Assembly: GCF_014648275.1 (NCBI RefSeq)
Contig: NZ_BMQU01000002.1
Location: 248,001 to 312,000, forward strand
From: Pseudomonas laurentiana
GTDB taxonomy: Bacteria; Pseudomonadota; Gammaproteobacteria; Pseudomonadales; Pseudomonadaceae
Direction of reading: 5' to 3'
Length of the DNA stretch: 64,000 nucleotides
In this document: positions 52,604 through 60,055 of the stretch, in pieces
Layout: each line of letters starts with the position of its first letter
Position numbering within the stretch: position 1 is the first letter of the stretch
Made by a program: the position numbers and the translations under genes
The notes under the pieces: model-generated
The model's input: only the letters and a program-made list of their open reading frames with translations
What the model was told of the DNA's origin: nothing
Database searches by the model: none

Positions 52604-53032
52604 TCAGCGCAAGCGTGAGCGAATGCGCTGGCACACCTTGACCACTTGCTCCACCTCGGTGTCCTGGAGGTCGATCTTGCAGGCCATGTTATTGAACACC
52701 TGAGCCGCTTCGGCCTTCAGTGCCCGCCCCTTGTCGGTGAGCAGCAGATTGCGCCGGCGACGATCATTCGGATCGAGGTACACCGTAATGAAACCGGCAT
52801 TGGCCAAACGCTTGACGATGGGCGTGAGGGTGCCAAGGTCGAACAGGGTCAAGTCACTCAAGGCGCTGATGGACACGTCGTCCTGGCCCCACAACCCGGC
52901 CATGACCAGCAGTTGCGGGTAGGTTATCCCCCGCCGCTTGAGCGGCTCGGCATAGTCGCGGACCATGGCGTTGGCGGTCGAATACAGCGAAAAGCACAGC
53001 ATCTTGTCAAAGTCGAAGGTTGGGTCAAGCAT
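52604..53032 (-). CDS. MarR/OhrR-like regulator with N-terminal cysteine
   Basis: A 142-aa winged-helix regulator. The opening DKMLCFSLYSTANAM holds Cys13 in the context of the peroxide-sensing Cys of OhrR. YPQLLVMAGLW, the recognition helix region FDLGTLTPIVKRLANAGFI and the wing LDPNDRRRRNLLLTDKG are family marks. An ohr gene is not adjacent, so target and inducer are unknown; organic peroxide or hypochlorite sensing is possible. It lies 123 bp downstream of the rpe-end side and is convergent with mobA. Confidence 0.82.
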   Translation of the reverse strand: MLDPTFDFDKMLCFSLYSTANAMVRDYAEPLKRRGITYPQLLVMAGLWGQDDVSISALSDLTLFDLGTLTPIVKRLANAGFITVYLDPNDRRRRNLLLTDKGRALKAEAAQVFNNMACKIDLQDTEVEQVVKVCQRIRSRLR

Positions 53033-53155
53033 GCCGACCTCCCGCGTGTTCCAGCGGAACCGTCAGACACGCCAGGCATCGCAGGGTGCTGATAAGGATT
53101 TGAGTGCGCAAGGACAGGTAACTCATGGGGGTTCGCGAAAAATCGGTAGCGAGCC

Positions 53156-53842
53156 TCAGGCTGCGCGACCGGCTACAGCGTCGGCGATCCTGCCACGCAA
53201 GGCGTCAATAGTAGCGCGGTAATCATCTTCAGCAAAAATTGCCGTGCCGGCGACGAACATGTCTGCACCCGCAGCCGCGACCTGAGCAATGGTCTGCTGA
53301 TTAACGCCACCATCGACTTCCAGACGAATACTGCGTCCACTGGCATCGATCAGCTTGCGAGCCGCTTCGATCTTCGGCAACACCGACGGCAGGAACTTCT
53401 GCCCGCCAAACCCCGGATTCACCGACATCAGCAGGATCAGGTCAAGCCTGTCCAGCACGTAATGGCATGCCTCAAGGCCGGTGGCCGGGTTGAACACCAA
53501 CCCCGCTTTGCAACCCAGGTCTTTGATCAGCTGCAATGAGCGGTCCAGATGCAGGGTGGCCTCCGGGTGAATCGAAATATAGTCCGCACCCGCCTCGGCA
53601 AAGGCCTCAATCATCGAGTCCACCGGCGTGACCATCAGGTGAACATCAATCGGCGCGGTGATCCCATACCGGCGCAAGGCTTTGCAGAACTGCGGCCCCA
53701 TGGTCAGGTTAGGCACATAGTGGTTATCCATGACATCGATATGGATGACATCGGCACCTGCTGCCAGCACCTGTTCGACTTCAGCACCGAGACAGGCAAA
53801 ATCCGCTGCCAGAATCGAAGGGGCAATCCAGAAACTGTTCAC
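53156..53842 (-). CDS. rpe: Ribulose-phosphate 3-epimerase
   Basis: A 228-aa TIM-barrel enzyme interconverting ribulose-5-phosphate and xylulose-5-phosphate. Key segments are [31 protein letters not shown] with the catalytic Asp, [23 protein letters not shown] and RLEVDGGVN with the second Asp. All catalytic motifs are intact. It is the last gene of the operon with a hydrolase, an AMP-ligase and a decarboxylase-ACP protein, not beside gph-trpE as usual for the main rpe of pseudomonads. This suggests a second copy with a pathway-specific role. Confidence 0.9.
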   Translation of the reverse strand: MNSFWIAPSILAADFACLGAEVEQVLAAGADVIHIDVMDNHYVPNLTMGPQFCKALRRYGITAPIDVHLMVTPVDSMIEAFAEAGADYISIHPEATLHLDRSLQLIKDLGCKAGLVFNPATGLEACHYVLDRLDLILLMSVNPGFGGQKFLPSVLPKIEAARKLIDASGRSIRLEVDGGVNQQTIAQVAAAGADMFVAGTAIFAEDDYRATIDALRGRIADAVAGRAA

Positions 53843-53854
53843 ACACGTACTCCA

Positions 53855-54781
53855 TTACTGATTGGACAGGTATTGCAGCGCCCCATGCGCCCGCTGGAGC
53901 AACGCGGTATTGACCTGCTCGATCAATGCGGCGCTCAGCGATTCCAGGTGGAAATGGTGACCACCCTCGTGCCAGTGAACCCGAGTCGCCCAAGGCAATG
54001 CGCGCTTCCTCTTCTCATAGTTGCCGTTGGCGAACAGCCCTTGGCGACCGAGCATCACGTGCAAAGGGCAACTGATCTGCCGAAGGAAATCGCACGCCTG
54101 CTGCTCGGTCAGTTGCAGCGGCTCAGGCAGCACCAGGCGCGGGTCATGGCGCCAGCGATAGCCGTCACCGACGCTGATCAGGTCGCGCAATGCCAGGCAG
54201 CGCACGCTATCAGCTGACAAGCTGGCATCGATGCCATTGCGCCGTTCAAGCACTGCGGCCTCGACACTGCTGAACTGGGCATGCTCCGGGGCAGAAAAAC
54301 CGTGCAGGCGCGTACGCACCGCCAGACGCATTAAACGGTGAGACCTTTTCACATGCTCGACCGTATCGGATTCGGCAATGGTGAACGGCGCCCCCATACC
54401 GTCGAGAAAGATCATGCTATCGATAGACTTGTTCATCGCCTCGAGGATCGAAGCGATACCCGTGCCCATGGAATGACCCAGCACGGAAAACCGTCGCCAG
54501 CCCAGGCACTCCACCAGCATGTTCATTTCACTGGCGTATTCCCAGAGGTAGTAACCGCTGTCGCTACGCCGATGCTCACTTCGGCCATGGCCAGCCAGGT
54601 CCGGTGCTACGACAAAACAACCCTTCAAGTGTGGCGCAATACGCTCGAACGATGCGGCATTATCCAGCCAGCCATGCAACGCCAATACCGGATGCCCGCC
54701 TTCGTCGCCCCAGATGCGTAGCGCTATCTGGTTGCCGTTAACGTCCAGCGACTGATCTCTGCCCATGCTGTCCAGGCTCAT
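53855..54781 (-). CDS. Alpha/beta hydrolase of the ligase/decarboxylase operon
   Basis: A 308-aa cytoplasmic hydrolase. Motifs are LALHGWLDNAASF for the oxyanion hole, nucleophile Ser in VLGHSMGTGIAS and the catalytic His in HEGGHHFHLES. It sits between an AMP-forming ligase and rpe; the 12-bp gap to rpe shows co-transcription. It may act as a thioesterase or ester/amide hydrolase releasing a product from the acyl carrier domain encoded upstream, which is inference. ATG 54781 has GGAG 7 nt upstream; an earlier codon at 54808 is less likely. Confidence 0.8.
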   Translation of the reverse strand: MSLDSMGRDQSLDVNGNQIALRIWGDEGGHPVLALHGWLDNAASFERIAPHLKGCFVVAPDLAGHGRSEHRRSDSGYYLWEYASEMNMLVECLGWRRFSVLGHSMGTGIASILEAMNKSIDSMIFLDGMGAPFTIAESDTVEHVKRSHRLMRLAVRTRLHGFSAPEHAQFSSVEAAVLERRNGIDASLSADSVRCLALRDLISVGDGYRWRHDPRLVLPEPLQLTEQQACDFLRQISCPLHVMLGRQGLFANGNYEKRKRALPWATRVHWHEGGHHFHLESLSAALIEQVNTALLQRAHGALQYLSNQ

Positions 54782-54836
54782 ACAAACGCTCCCTGCGTTC
54801 CTCTGCATTTAAAAAGGGTGAAGAAACGCTCGCTAT

Positions 54837-56414
54837 TCAACTGGCAACGGCCAACTGAGCGTGTTGTGCCTGCTGCTTGAGTTGCACAAGGTCAAACTTG
54901 CCGTTGGCAGTACGCGGCAATGCCGCCTCAATGCGAATGAACAGTGGCACCTTGTGTGGCTCCAGGCCCGCTCGACAGAACGCCATGACTTGCTGGGCAT
55001 CCAGTGTGACGCCACTGCCCAGGGTGACAAAGGCATACAGCCCTTCACCGACCGAGGCATGCTCGACACCCACGACGGCAGCCGCTTCGACACCCTCGAT
55101 CGCGTACAGAAAGCTCTCCACCTCGCTCGGGCTGACCTTCATCCCGCGGGATTTGATGACATGATCCATGCGCCCGTGGAAGTACAGGTAGCCATCTTCA
55201 TCAAGGCTGCAGTAGTCGCCGGTGTGAAGCACGCTTTCGCCTGGATAAGGGCCAGGCTTGAGCTTCTCGGCGGTGGCCTTCGGGTTGCGCCAGTAACCCA
55301 CCATCACCGTCGAGCCACGGATGACCAATTGCCCGACCTGATGCGGCTGATCGATTCGCTGCCCCTCATCGTCAATCAGCCATAATTCGGTATTGGGAAT
55401 GGCAATACCAACACTGCCAGGCTTGCTGTCGATGTCTTCTGGCGGCAGGTAGGTGCAACGCTTGCATTCGGTCAGGCCGTACATCGAGAAAATCTGGGCA
55501 TTGGGGAACAACGCTTTCATCTGGGCGATATGTCGTTCCTTGAGCGCCGCGCCGGTGTTGGTCACCATGCGCACCTGAGCAAACAGCGCTGCGCGCTTGT
55601 CCGCGCACTCATGCAAGAGCATCAGCATGGTGGGTACGACGGGGACGATGGTTACCTGGTATTGGCGAATTTTCTTGATGAGGAAAATCGGCCAGGTAAA
55701 TTCTTTCTCCAACACCAGCGTGGCCCCAGTGCTCAAGGCCATGATCATCTGGTACAAGCCATAGTCGAACGATAACGGCAGCGAACACAGCACCGTATCG
55801 CTTTCCCGGTAACCCAGGTAAGTGTTCAACGAAGCCAGTGCCGCGAGCATATTGCCGTGGCTCAGCATGACCCCTTTTGGAGCGCCCGTGGAGCCTGAGG
55901 TATAGATGATCGTTGCCAGATCCAGGTCCAGGTTCATGCTGGAGGTTGACGTCGTGGTCCCTTGGTTGAGCAGGCTTTCAAAGGTCTTGGTGACTGCAGA
56001 GCCAGGTTCACCATCCAGCAGGATGCACGCACGCAGGTGCGGCAAGCTGACCGTGTTGGCTGGCAGGTTGGCGAATGTCTCGGAGGTCGTGATCAGCATC
56101 GATGCTTCAGCATCGCGAATGATGTAGTCGAGGCTCTCACTGGACGTTTCCAGGCCAACGTTGACCAGCACCCCGCCGGCCTTGAGCACACCCCAGAAAG
56201 CACAGACCGTCTCGACCCGATTACCCAGGCACACCACCACCCGCTCCTGGCGCTGCAGGCCAATGGCTTGCAGACCGCAAGCCAATCGCGAACCGGCATC
56301 ATCCAGTTGGGCGTACGTGTAGGTTTCCTCGGCATAGATCACTGCCGGCTTATCAGGATGCAGCTCGCTGCGCGCTTCCAGCACCGACTGCAGCAATGCC
56401 TTAGAGGCTTTCAT
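54837..56414 (-). CDS. AMP-forming acyl-CoA/aminoacyl ligase
   Basis: A 525-aa ANL-superfamily enzyme that activates a carboxylate as adenylate. Core motifs are the P-loop IIYTSGSTGAPKGVMLSHG (about residue 170), FSMYGLTECKR, LHTGDYCSLDEDGYLYFHGR and the catalytic Lys in LPRTANGKFDLVQ. The order and neighbours recall the exosortase-A-associated ligase/decarboxylase pair (TIGR03098/TIGR03099 as I recall), although no exosortase gene is in this window. It overlaps the decarboxylase-ACP gene by 14 bp and may load its acyl carrier domain. The substrate is unknown. Confidence 0.85.
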   Translation of the reverse strand: MKASKALLQSVLEARSELHPDKPAVIYAEETYTYAQLDDAGSRLACGLQAIGLQRQERVVVCLGNRVETVCAFWGVLKAGGVLVNVGLETSSESLDYIIRDAEASMLITTSETFANLPANTVSLPHLRACILLDGEPGSAVTKTFESLLNQGTTTSTSSMNLDLDLATIIYTSGSTGAPKGVMLSHGNMLAALASLNTYLGYRESDTVLCSLPLSFDYGLYQMIMALSTGATLVLEKEFTWPIFLIKKIRQYQVTIVPVVPTMLMLLHECADKRAALFAQVRMVTNTGAALKERHIAQMKALFPNAQIFSMYGLTECKRCTYLPPEDIDSKPGSVGIAIPNTELWLIDDEGQRIDQPHQVGQLVIRGSTVMVGYWRNPKATAEKLKPGPYPGESVLHTGDYCSLDEDGYLYFHGRMDHVIKSRGMKVSPSEVESFLYAIEGVEAAAVVGVEHASVGEGLYAFVTLGSGVTLDAQQVMAFCRAGLEPHKVPLFIRIEAALPRTANGKFDLVQLKQQAQHAQLAVAS

Positions 56415-57999
56415 GTTGCACCTTCAGCAGGTCGGTGAATTGCCGAACGGGTTGACGGTTTGCCTCGATGTACTGCGCCAGGCTGGCAACCGTATTGAAA
56501 TGGCCCGGGGTGATCGTGTCTGGATTGACGAAGAAACCCTCGATCTCATCCTCCAGGCTGACCAGCAACTCCATGGAGGTAAGGGAGTCCAGACCCAATT
56601 GATTGCGCAAGTGCGAATCTGGCACGACAAGCAGTGTTTCCGGCAGATTGAGCACCCGGCGCAAAATGCCGACAAGCTGTTGCTGGGTTGAGGCCAGGGC
56701 ATTATCCGGACGAGCTTGAGTGGCAGGTGCACAATCCAGCATCTCGGCGAGGTCGACATCGGCGTGACTGTCGACGATCTCTTCGACGCGCTGGCGTTGC
56801 CGGGCCAGGAACAACTTGCCGTGGCTGGCAATGACCTCGGCGGGATAACCATGGCTGTGAAACAGCGTGGGTGATGCTGTCGGGCCGTACGCACCAGACG
56901 CCGTCACGGCCAGCAGATCACCTTCCTTGAGCGTTTCGATCTGCACGTCGCGGCCGAGCAAATCATCAGGACTGCAGAGTGGTCCGGAAATATGGTACTC
57001 ACGCCGCTCCGTGTCACGACTGCCAGCGGCATGCACAATACGAAAATTGCGCTTGAGCACCTGCCCACTGCCGACTGCGGCGCCATGGCAGTTGGTGCCA
57101 CCGTCGGTGACGGCGAAGGTCTTGCCGTGGTTCTCCTTGATATTGTCGACCGTTACCAGCAACGCCCCGCACTTGCCTGCAATAAACCGCCCCGACTCAA
57201 GGATGATCCGCGCCTGTGGGTACTGGCGGTGGAAGCCTTCGAACAACGGCATCAACAGCTGCTTGAGCTGGGCAACATCCAGCTCCTTTTCGTTGTCGTA
57301 GTATTTGATACCGAGACCGCCCCCCACATCGACCATGCTCAGGTTCAGCGAGTAGCGCCGAGACAGGTTGCGGAACAGGTCAAGGATGTAGCATGCATTG
57401 TCGTAGACCGACTGGGCATCGAGGATCTTCGTGCCGTTATATACGTGAATCCCCTTTACCTGAATGTTCGGCATCGCCACGTATTCGCCGAAATTGGCCA
57501 CGGCCGTATCTTCTTGAATACCGAAATGCGTTGGCCGCCCGCCCATCTTCCACGGCGAACCCGACGCCGAGAAATTCGGATTGATGCGGATCGCTACCGG
57601 CGCGACGCGGTTCAGCTGCCCCGCCAGCTCGGACAACTTGCGCAACTCGCTTTCAGACTCGACGACAATGGCATACACACCAACCTCAAGCGCCCTGCGA
57701 TGTTCTTCGGCTTTTTTGTACGGACCGAGGAAAATAATGTCTTGAGGGGCAACCCCCGCTTTCAGGGCAATTTCCAGCTCACCCATCGAGCACACCTCGG
57801 TATTGCCGCCATAGGAGCGAATCAGCTTTACCAGAGAGAGGTTCGGGTTGACTTTCAGGGCATAGAAAATGTCTACGCAGTCGGGCAGTACCTGGCGCAA
57901 CTCATTGAAACTGCTGCGCAACACCGCTTCATCGTACAGGTAGGTGGGCGTGCCGAAGGTCGCTTTGGCTTGAAGGACCAGTTCCTTGGAAAGCTGCAT
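56401..57999 (-). CDS. PLP-dependent fold-III decarboxylase fused to an acyl carrier domain
   Basis: A 532-aa two-domain protein. Residues about 1-415 are an alanine-racemase-fold decarboxylase like diaminopimelate or ornithine decarboxylase: PLP Lys49 in FYALKVNPN, MVDVGGGLGIKYY, ILESGRFI and the active-site SGPLCSPDD. Residues about 445-520 are an acyl carrier domain with the phosphopantetheine Ser in LGLDSLTSMELL (about 470). The domain pairing implies that the substrate is decarboxylated while tethered, as for BtrK acting on glutamyl-ACP in butirosin synthesis. The start has GGAG 6 nt upstream. First gene of the operon with the ligase, a hydrolase and rpe. Confidence 0.87.
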   Translation of the reverse strand: MQLSKELVLQAKATFGTPTYLYDEAVLRSSFNELRQVLPDCVDIFYALKVNPNLSLVKLIRSYGGNTEVCSMGELEIALKAGVAPQDIIFLGPYKKAEEHRRALEVGVYAIVVESESELRKLSELAGQLNRVAPVAIRINPNFSASGSPWKMGGRPTHFGIQEDTAVANFGEYVAMPNIQVKGIHVYNGTKILDAQSVYDNACYILDLFRNLSRRYSLNLSMVDVGGGLGIKYYDNEKELDVAQLKQLLMPLFEGFHRQYPQARIILESGRFIAGKCGALLVTVDNIKENHGKTFAVTDGGTNCHGAAVGSGQVLKRNFRIVHAAGSRDTERREYHISGPLCSPDDLLGRDVQIETLKEGDLLAVTASGAYGPTASPTLFHSHGYPAEVIASHGKLFLARQRQRVEEIVDSHADVDLAEMLDCAPATQARPDNALASTQQQLVGILRRVLNLPETLLVVPDSHLRNQLGLDSLTSMELLVSLEDEIEGFFVNPDTITPGHFNTVASLAQYIEANRQPVRQFTDLLKVQHESL

Positions 58000-58095
58000 C
58001 TGTTGCTCCCTTCATTATTGTTTGGCCGCGGCTACGCGCCCCGATCGTCTGCGGCGGGCCAGCCCCTGACGGACCGACTCGGCAGCGCCCTTGCG

Positions 58096-58121
58096 GTTAA
58101 ACTTTGCGCGCAAAGTTTAAC
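58096..58121. promoter_or_regulatory. Perfect 26-bp palindrome (operator-like)
   Basis: The half site GTTAAACTTTGCG is repeated exactly in inverted orientation with no spacer. It lies about 97-122 bp upstream of the decarboxylase-ACP start codon, so an operator for a dimeric regulator of that operon is likely. It could also form an RNA hairpin if inside a leader. I do not recognise the cognate regulator. Confidence 0.65.
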
Positions 58122-58240
58122 GAAGTCTGAACCGTCTTTCAGCGTGATGTCAAGATGACTTCAGCGCATTTCAGCTGCGACCCACAGCCGCTTCGTGACT
58201 GAAATAGACGTCGAGAACAGCCCCTCTTGCTGTCAGTATT

Positions 58241-58294
58241 TACAGATCAGATAGCGCTGAGCCCAATGAATACTGGGGTTTCATCTGATCTGTA
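58241..58294. repeat. Perfect 12-bp inverted repeat pair upstream of ccoN
   Basis: TACAGATCAGAT at 58241-58252 is repeated exactly inverted (ATCTGATCTGTA) at 58283-58294, with 30 bp between. The pair is 110-163 bp upstream of the ccoN start codon. The spacing between equivalent points of the arms is 42 bp, four helical turns, suiting two regulator dimers or a loop. Confidence 0.6.
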
Positions 58295-58403
58295 TATCTG
58301 CCATGTTTCTGAGTCTGTTTTGTAGGCTCATAGCTTCCTAGAGTCTGCGCCCGTGCCCTGCCCGACGGTAGGGCGAGCCTTACAGGAACAGTGGGAATCA
58401 GCC

Positions 58404-59831
58404 ATGTCTACACAACAACAGGCGCAGGCCTACAACTACAAGGTGGTTCGGCAATTCGTCATCATGACCGTGGTCTGGGGCGTAATCGGCATGGCCATGG
58501 GCGTCTGGATCGCCTCGCAATTGGTCTGGCCTGATCTGAACCTGGATCTGCCCTGGACAACATTCGGTCGCTTGCGGCCACTACACACCAGCCTGGTGAT
58601 CTTCGGTTTTGCCGGCAGTGCCCAGTTCGCCGCCAGCTATTACGCGGTACAACGGACCTGCCAGGTCAGGCTGTACAGCGACACCCTGGCCGCCTTCACC
58701 TTCTGGGGCTGGCAGGCGACCATCGTGATCATGCTGATCAGCTTGCCGCTGGGGCTGACCACCACCAAGGAGTACGCCGAGATCGAGTTCACCGGCGCGG
58801 TATGGATGGCCATTGTCTGGGTCGCCTACGGCATCGTCTTCTTTGCCACACTCATGCGCCGCAAGGGTAAGCATATCTATGTGGGCAACTGGTTCTTCGG
58901 CGCCTTCATTGTGGTGATTGCCATGCTGCATGTGGTCAATCACCTGTCGATCCCGGTCAGCTGGTTCAAATCCTACCCGGTCTATGCCGGCGCCACCGAC
59001 GCCATGGTCCAGTGGTGGTACGGGCACAATGCCGTGGGGTTCTTCCTGACGACGGGCTTCCTCGGGATGATGTACTACTTCGTGCCCAAGCAAGTCGGCA
59101 AGCCGGTGTACTCCTACCGCCTGTCCATCGTGCATTTCTGGGCACTGATCACCCTGTACATCTGGGCCGGCCCGCATCACCTGCACTACACCGCGCTGCC
59201 CGACTGGGCGCAATCGCTGGGGATGGCGATGTCGTTGATCCTGCTGGCGCCCAGCTGGGGCGGCATGATCAACGGCATGATGACCCTCTCCGGGGCCTGG
59301 CATAAGCTGCGCGACGACCCGATCCTGCGCTTTCTGGTGCTCTCGCTGGCGTTCTACGGCATGTCGACCTTTGAAGGGCCGATGATGGCAATCAAGACCG
59401 TCAATGCCCTGTCCCACTACACCGACTGGACCATTGGGCATGTGCACGCCGGTGCCCTGGGCTGGGTCGCCATGATCACCTTCGGCGCGTTGTACCACAT
59501 GATTCCCAAGGTCTTCGGCCGCGAGCGGATGTACAGCACCGGGCTGATCAACCTGCATTTCTGGCTGGCCACCATCGGCACCGTGCTCTACATCGCCTCG
59601 ATGTGGGTCAATGGCATCACGCAGGGCCTGATGTGGCGTGCCACCAACGATGATGGAACCCTGACCTACTCCTTCGTCGAGGCGCTGGTCGCCAGCCACC
59701 CAGGCTTCATCGTGCGTTTTGCCGGTGGTGTATGTTTCCTGACCGGCATGCTGTTGATGGCCTGGAACACCTGGCGCACGGTACGTGTTGCCAACCCTGG
59801 GCTGGCCCTCAACACTGCACAGATCGCCTGA
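58404..59831 (+). CDS. ccoN: Orphan cbb3 oxidase catalytic subunit CcoN
   Basis: A 475-aa inner-membrane protein with about 12 helices, the haem-copper catalytic subunit of cbb3 oxidase. The metal-ligand histidines are visible in [51 protein letters not shown] and [11 protein letters not shown]. ccoO and ccoP are absent; only a 70-aa gene follows. P. aeruginosa has such orphan copies (ccoN3, ccoN4), of which ccoN4 is also followed by a small gene; these exchange into oxidases with subunits from the complete operons. ATG 58404 is used; the frame extends to 58353. Confidence 0.9.
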   Translation: MSTQQQAQAYNYKVVRQFVIMTVVWGVIGMAMGVWIASQLVWPDLNLDLPWTTFGRLRPLHTSLVIFGFAGSAQFAASYYAVQRTCQVRLYSDTLAAFTFWGWQATIVIMLISLPLGLTTTKEYAEIEFTGAVWMAIVWVAYGIVFFATLMRRKGKHIYVGNWFFGAFIVVIAMLHVVNHLSIPVSWFKSYPVYAGATDAMVQWWYGHNAVGFFLTTGFLGMMYYFVPKQVGKPVYSYRLSIVHFWALITLYIWAGPHHLHYTALPDWAQSLGMAMSLILLAPSWGGMINGMMTLSGAWHKLRDDPILRFLVLSLAFYGMSTFEGPMMAIKTVNALSHYTDWTIGHVHAGALGWVAMITFGALYHMIPKVFGRERMYSTGLINLHFWLATIGTVLYIASMWVNGITQGLMWRATNDDGTLTYSFVEALVASHPGFIVRFAGGVCFLTGMLLMAWNTWRTVRVANPGLALNTAQIA

Positions 59832-59842
59832 GGAGACCCATC

Positions 59843-60055
59843 ATGAACGATTGGGGGTATGCCGTGTCCTGCCTGAGCGCACTGCTGTTCTTCTATTGGG
59901 TGACTACCGCCTGCCTGCGACGGCACACCCATGACGTGGACGATCAGGCCAGCCTGATACCGTTTGCCGACGACCCGGCCGTGGCCCGACGGGTCGAGCA
60001 GGCCATCGGCAAAACGGTGCCAGCGACAGCACCGCCGGCCGCATTCAAGGCCTGA
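59843..60055 (+). CDS. Small membrane protein paired with orphan ccoN
   Basis: A 70-aa protein with one N-terminal membrane helix (about 5-25, CLSALLFFYWVTTACL) and a soluble tail. It resembles CcoQ (cbb3 subunit IV) in size and topology, but similarity beyond this is not evident. An AGGAG lies 7 nt before the start, 11 bp after the ccoN stop. In P. aeruginosa a short gene (PA4134) likewise follows ccoN4. It overlaps the end of the convergent helicase gene by 11 bp. Confidence 0.75.
   Translation: MNDWGYAVSCLSALLFFYWVTTACLRRHTHDVDDQASLIPFADDPAVARRVEQAIGKTVPATAPPAAFKA

Larger units (their letters stand above)
58000..58403. promoter_or_regulatory. Divergent intergenic region between the decarboxylase-ACP operon and ccoN
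   Basis: This 404-bp stretch has no convincing gene. It contains a perfect 26-bp palindrome (58096-58121), a pair of perfect 12-bp inverted repeats (58241-58252 and 58283-58294) and otherwise AT-richer sequence likely to hold both promoters. No Anr/FNR box (TTGAT-N4-ATCAA) was found, which is unexpected for a cbb3 oxidase gene. Confidence 0.6.

Noticed and set aside
58262-58278. CCC-N10-GGGG sequence upstream of ccoN resembling the candidate MnxR palindromes
   Set aside because: The spacer is too long and no sigma54 promoter accompanies it; probably coincidence.
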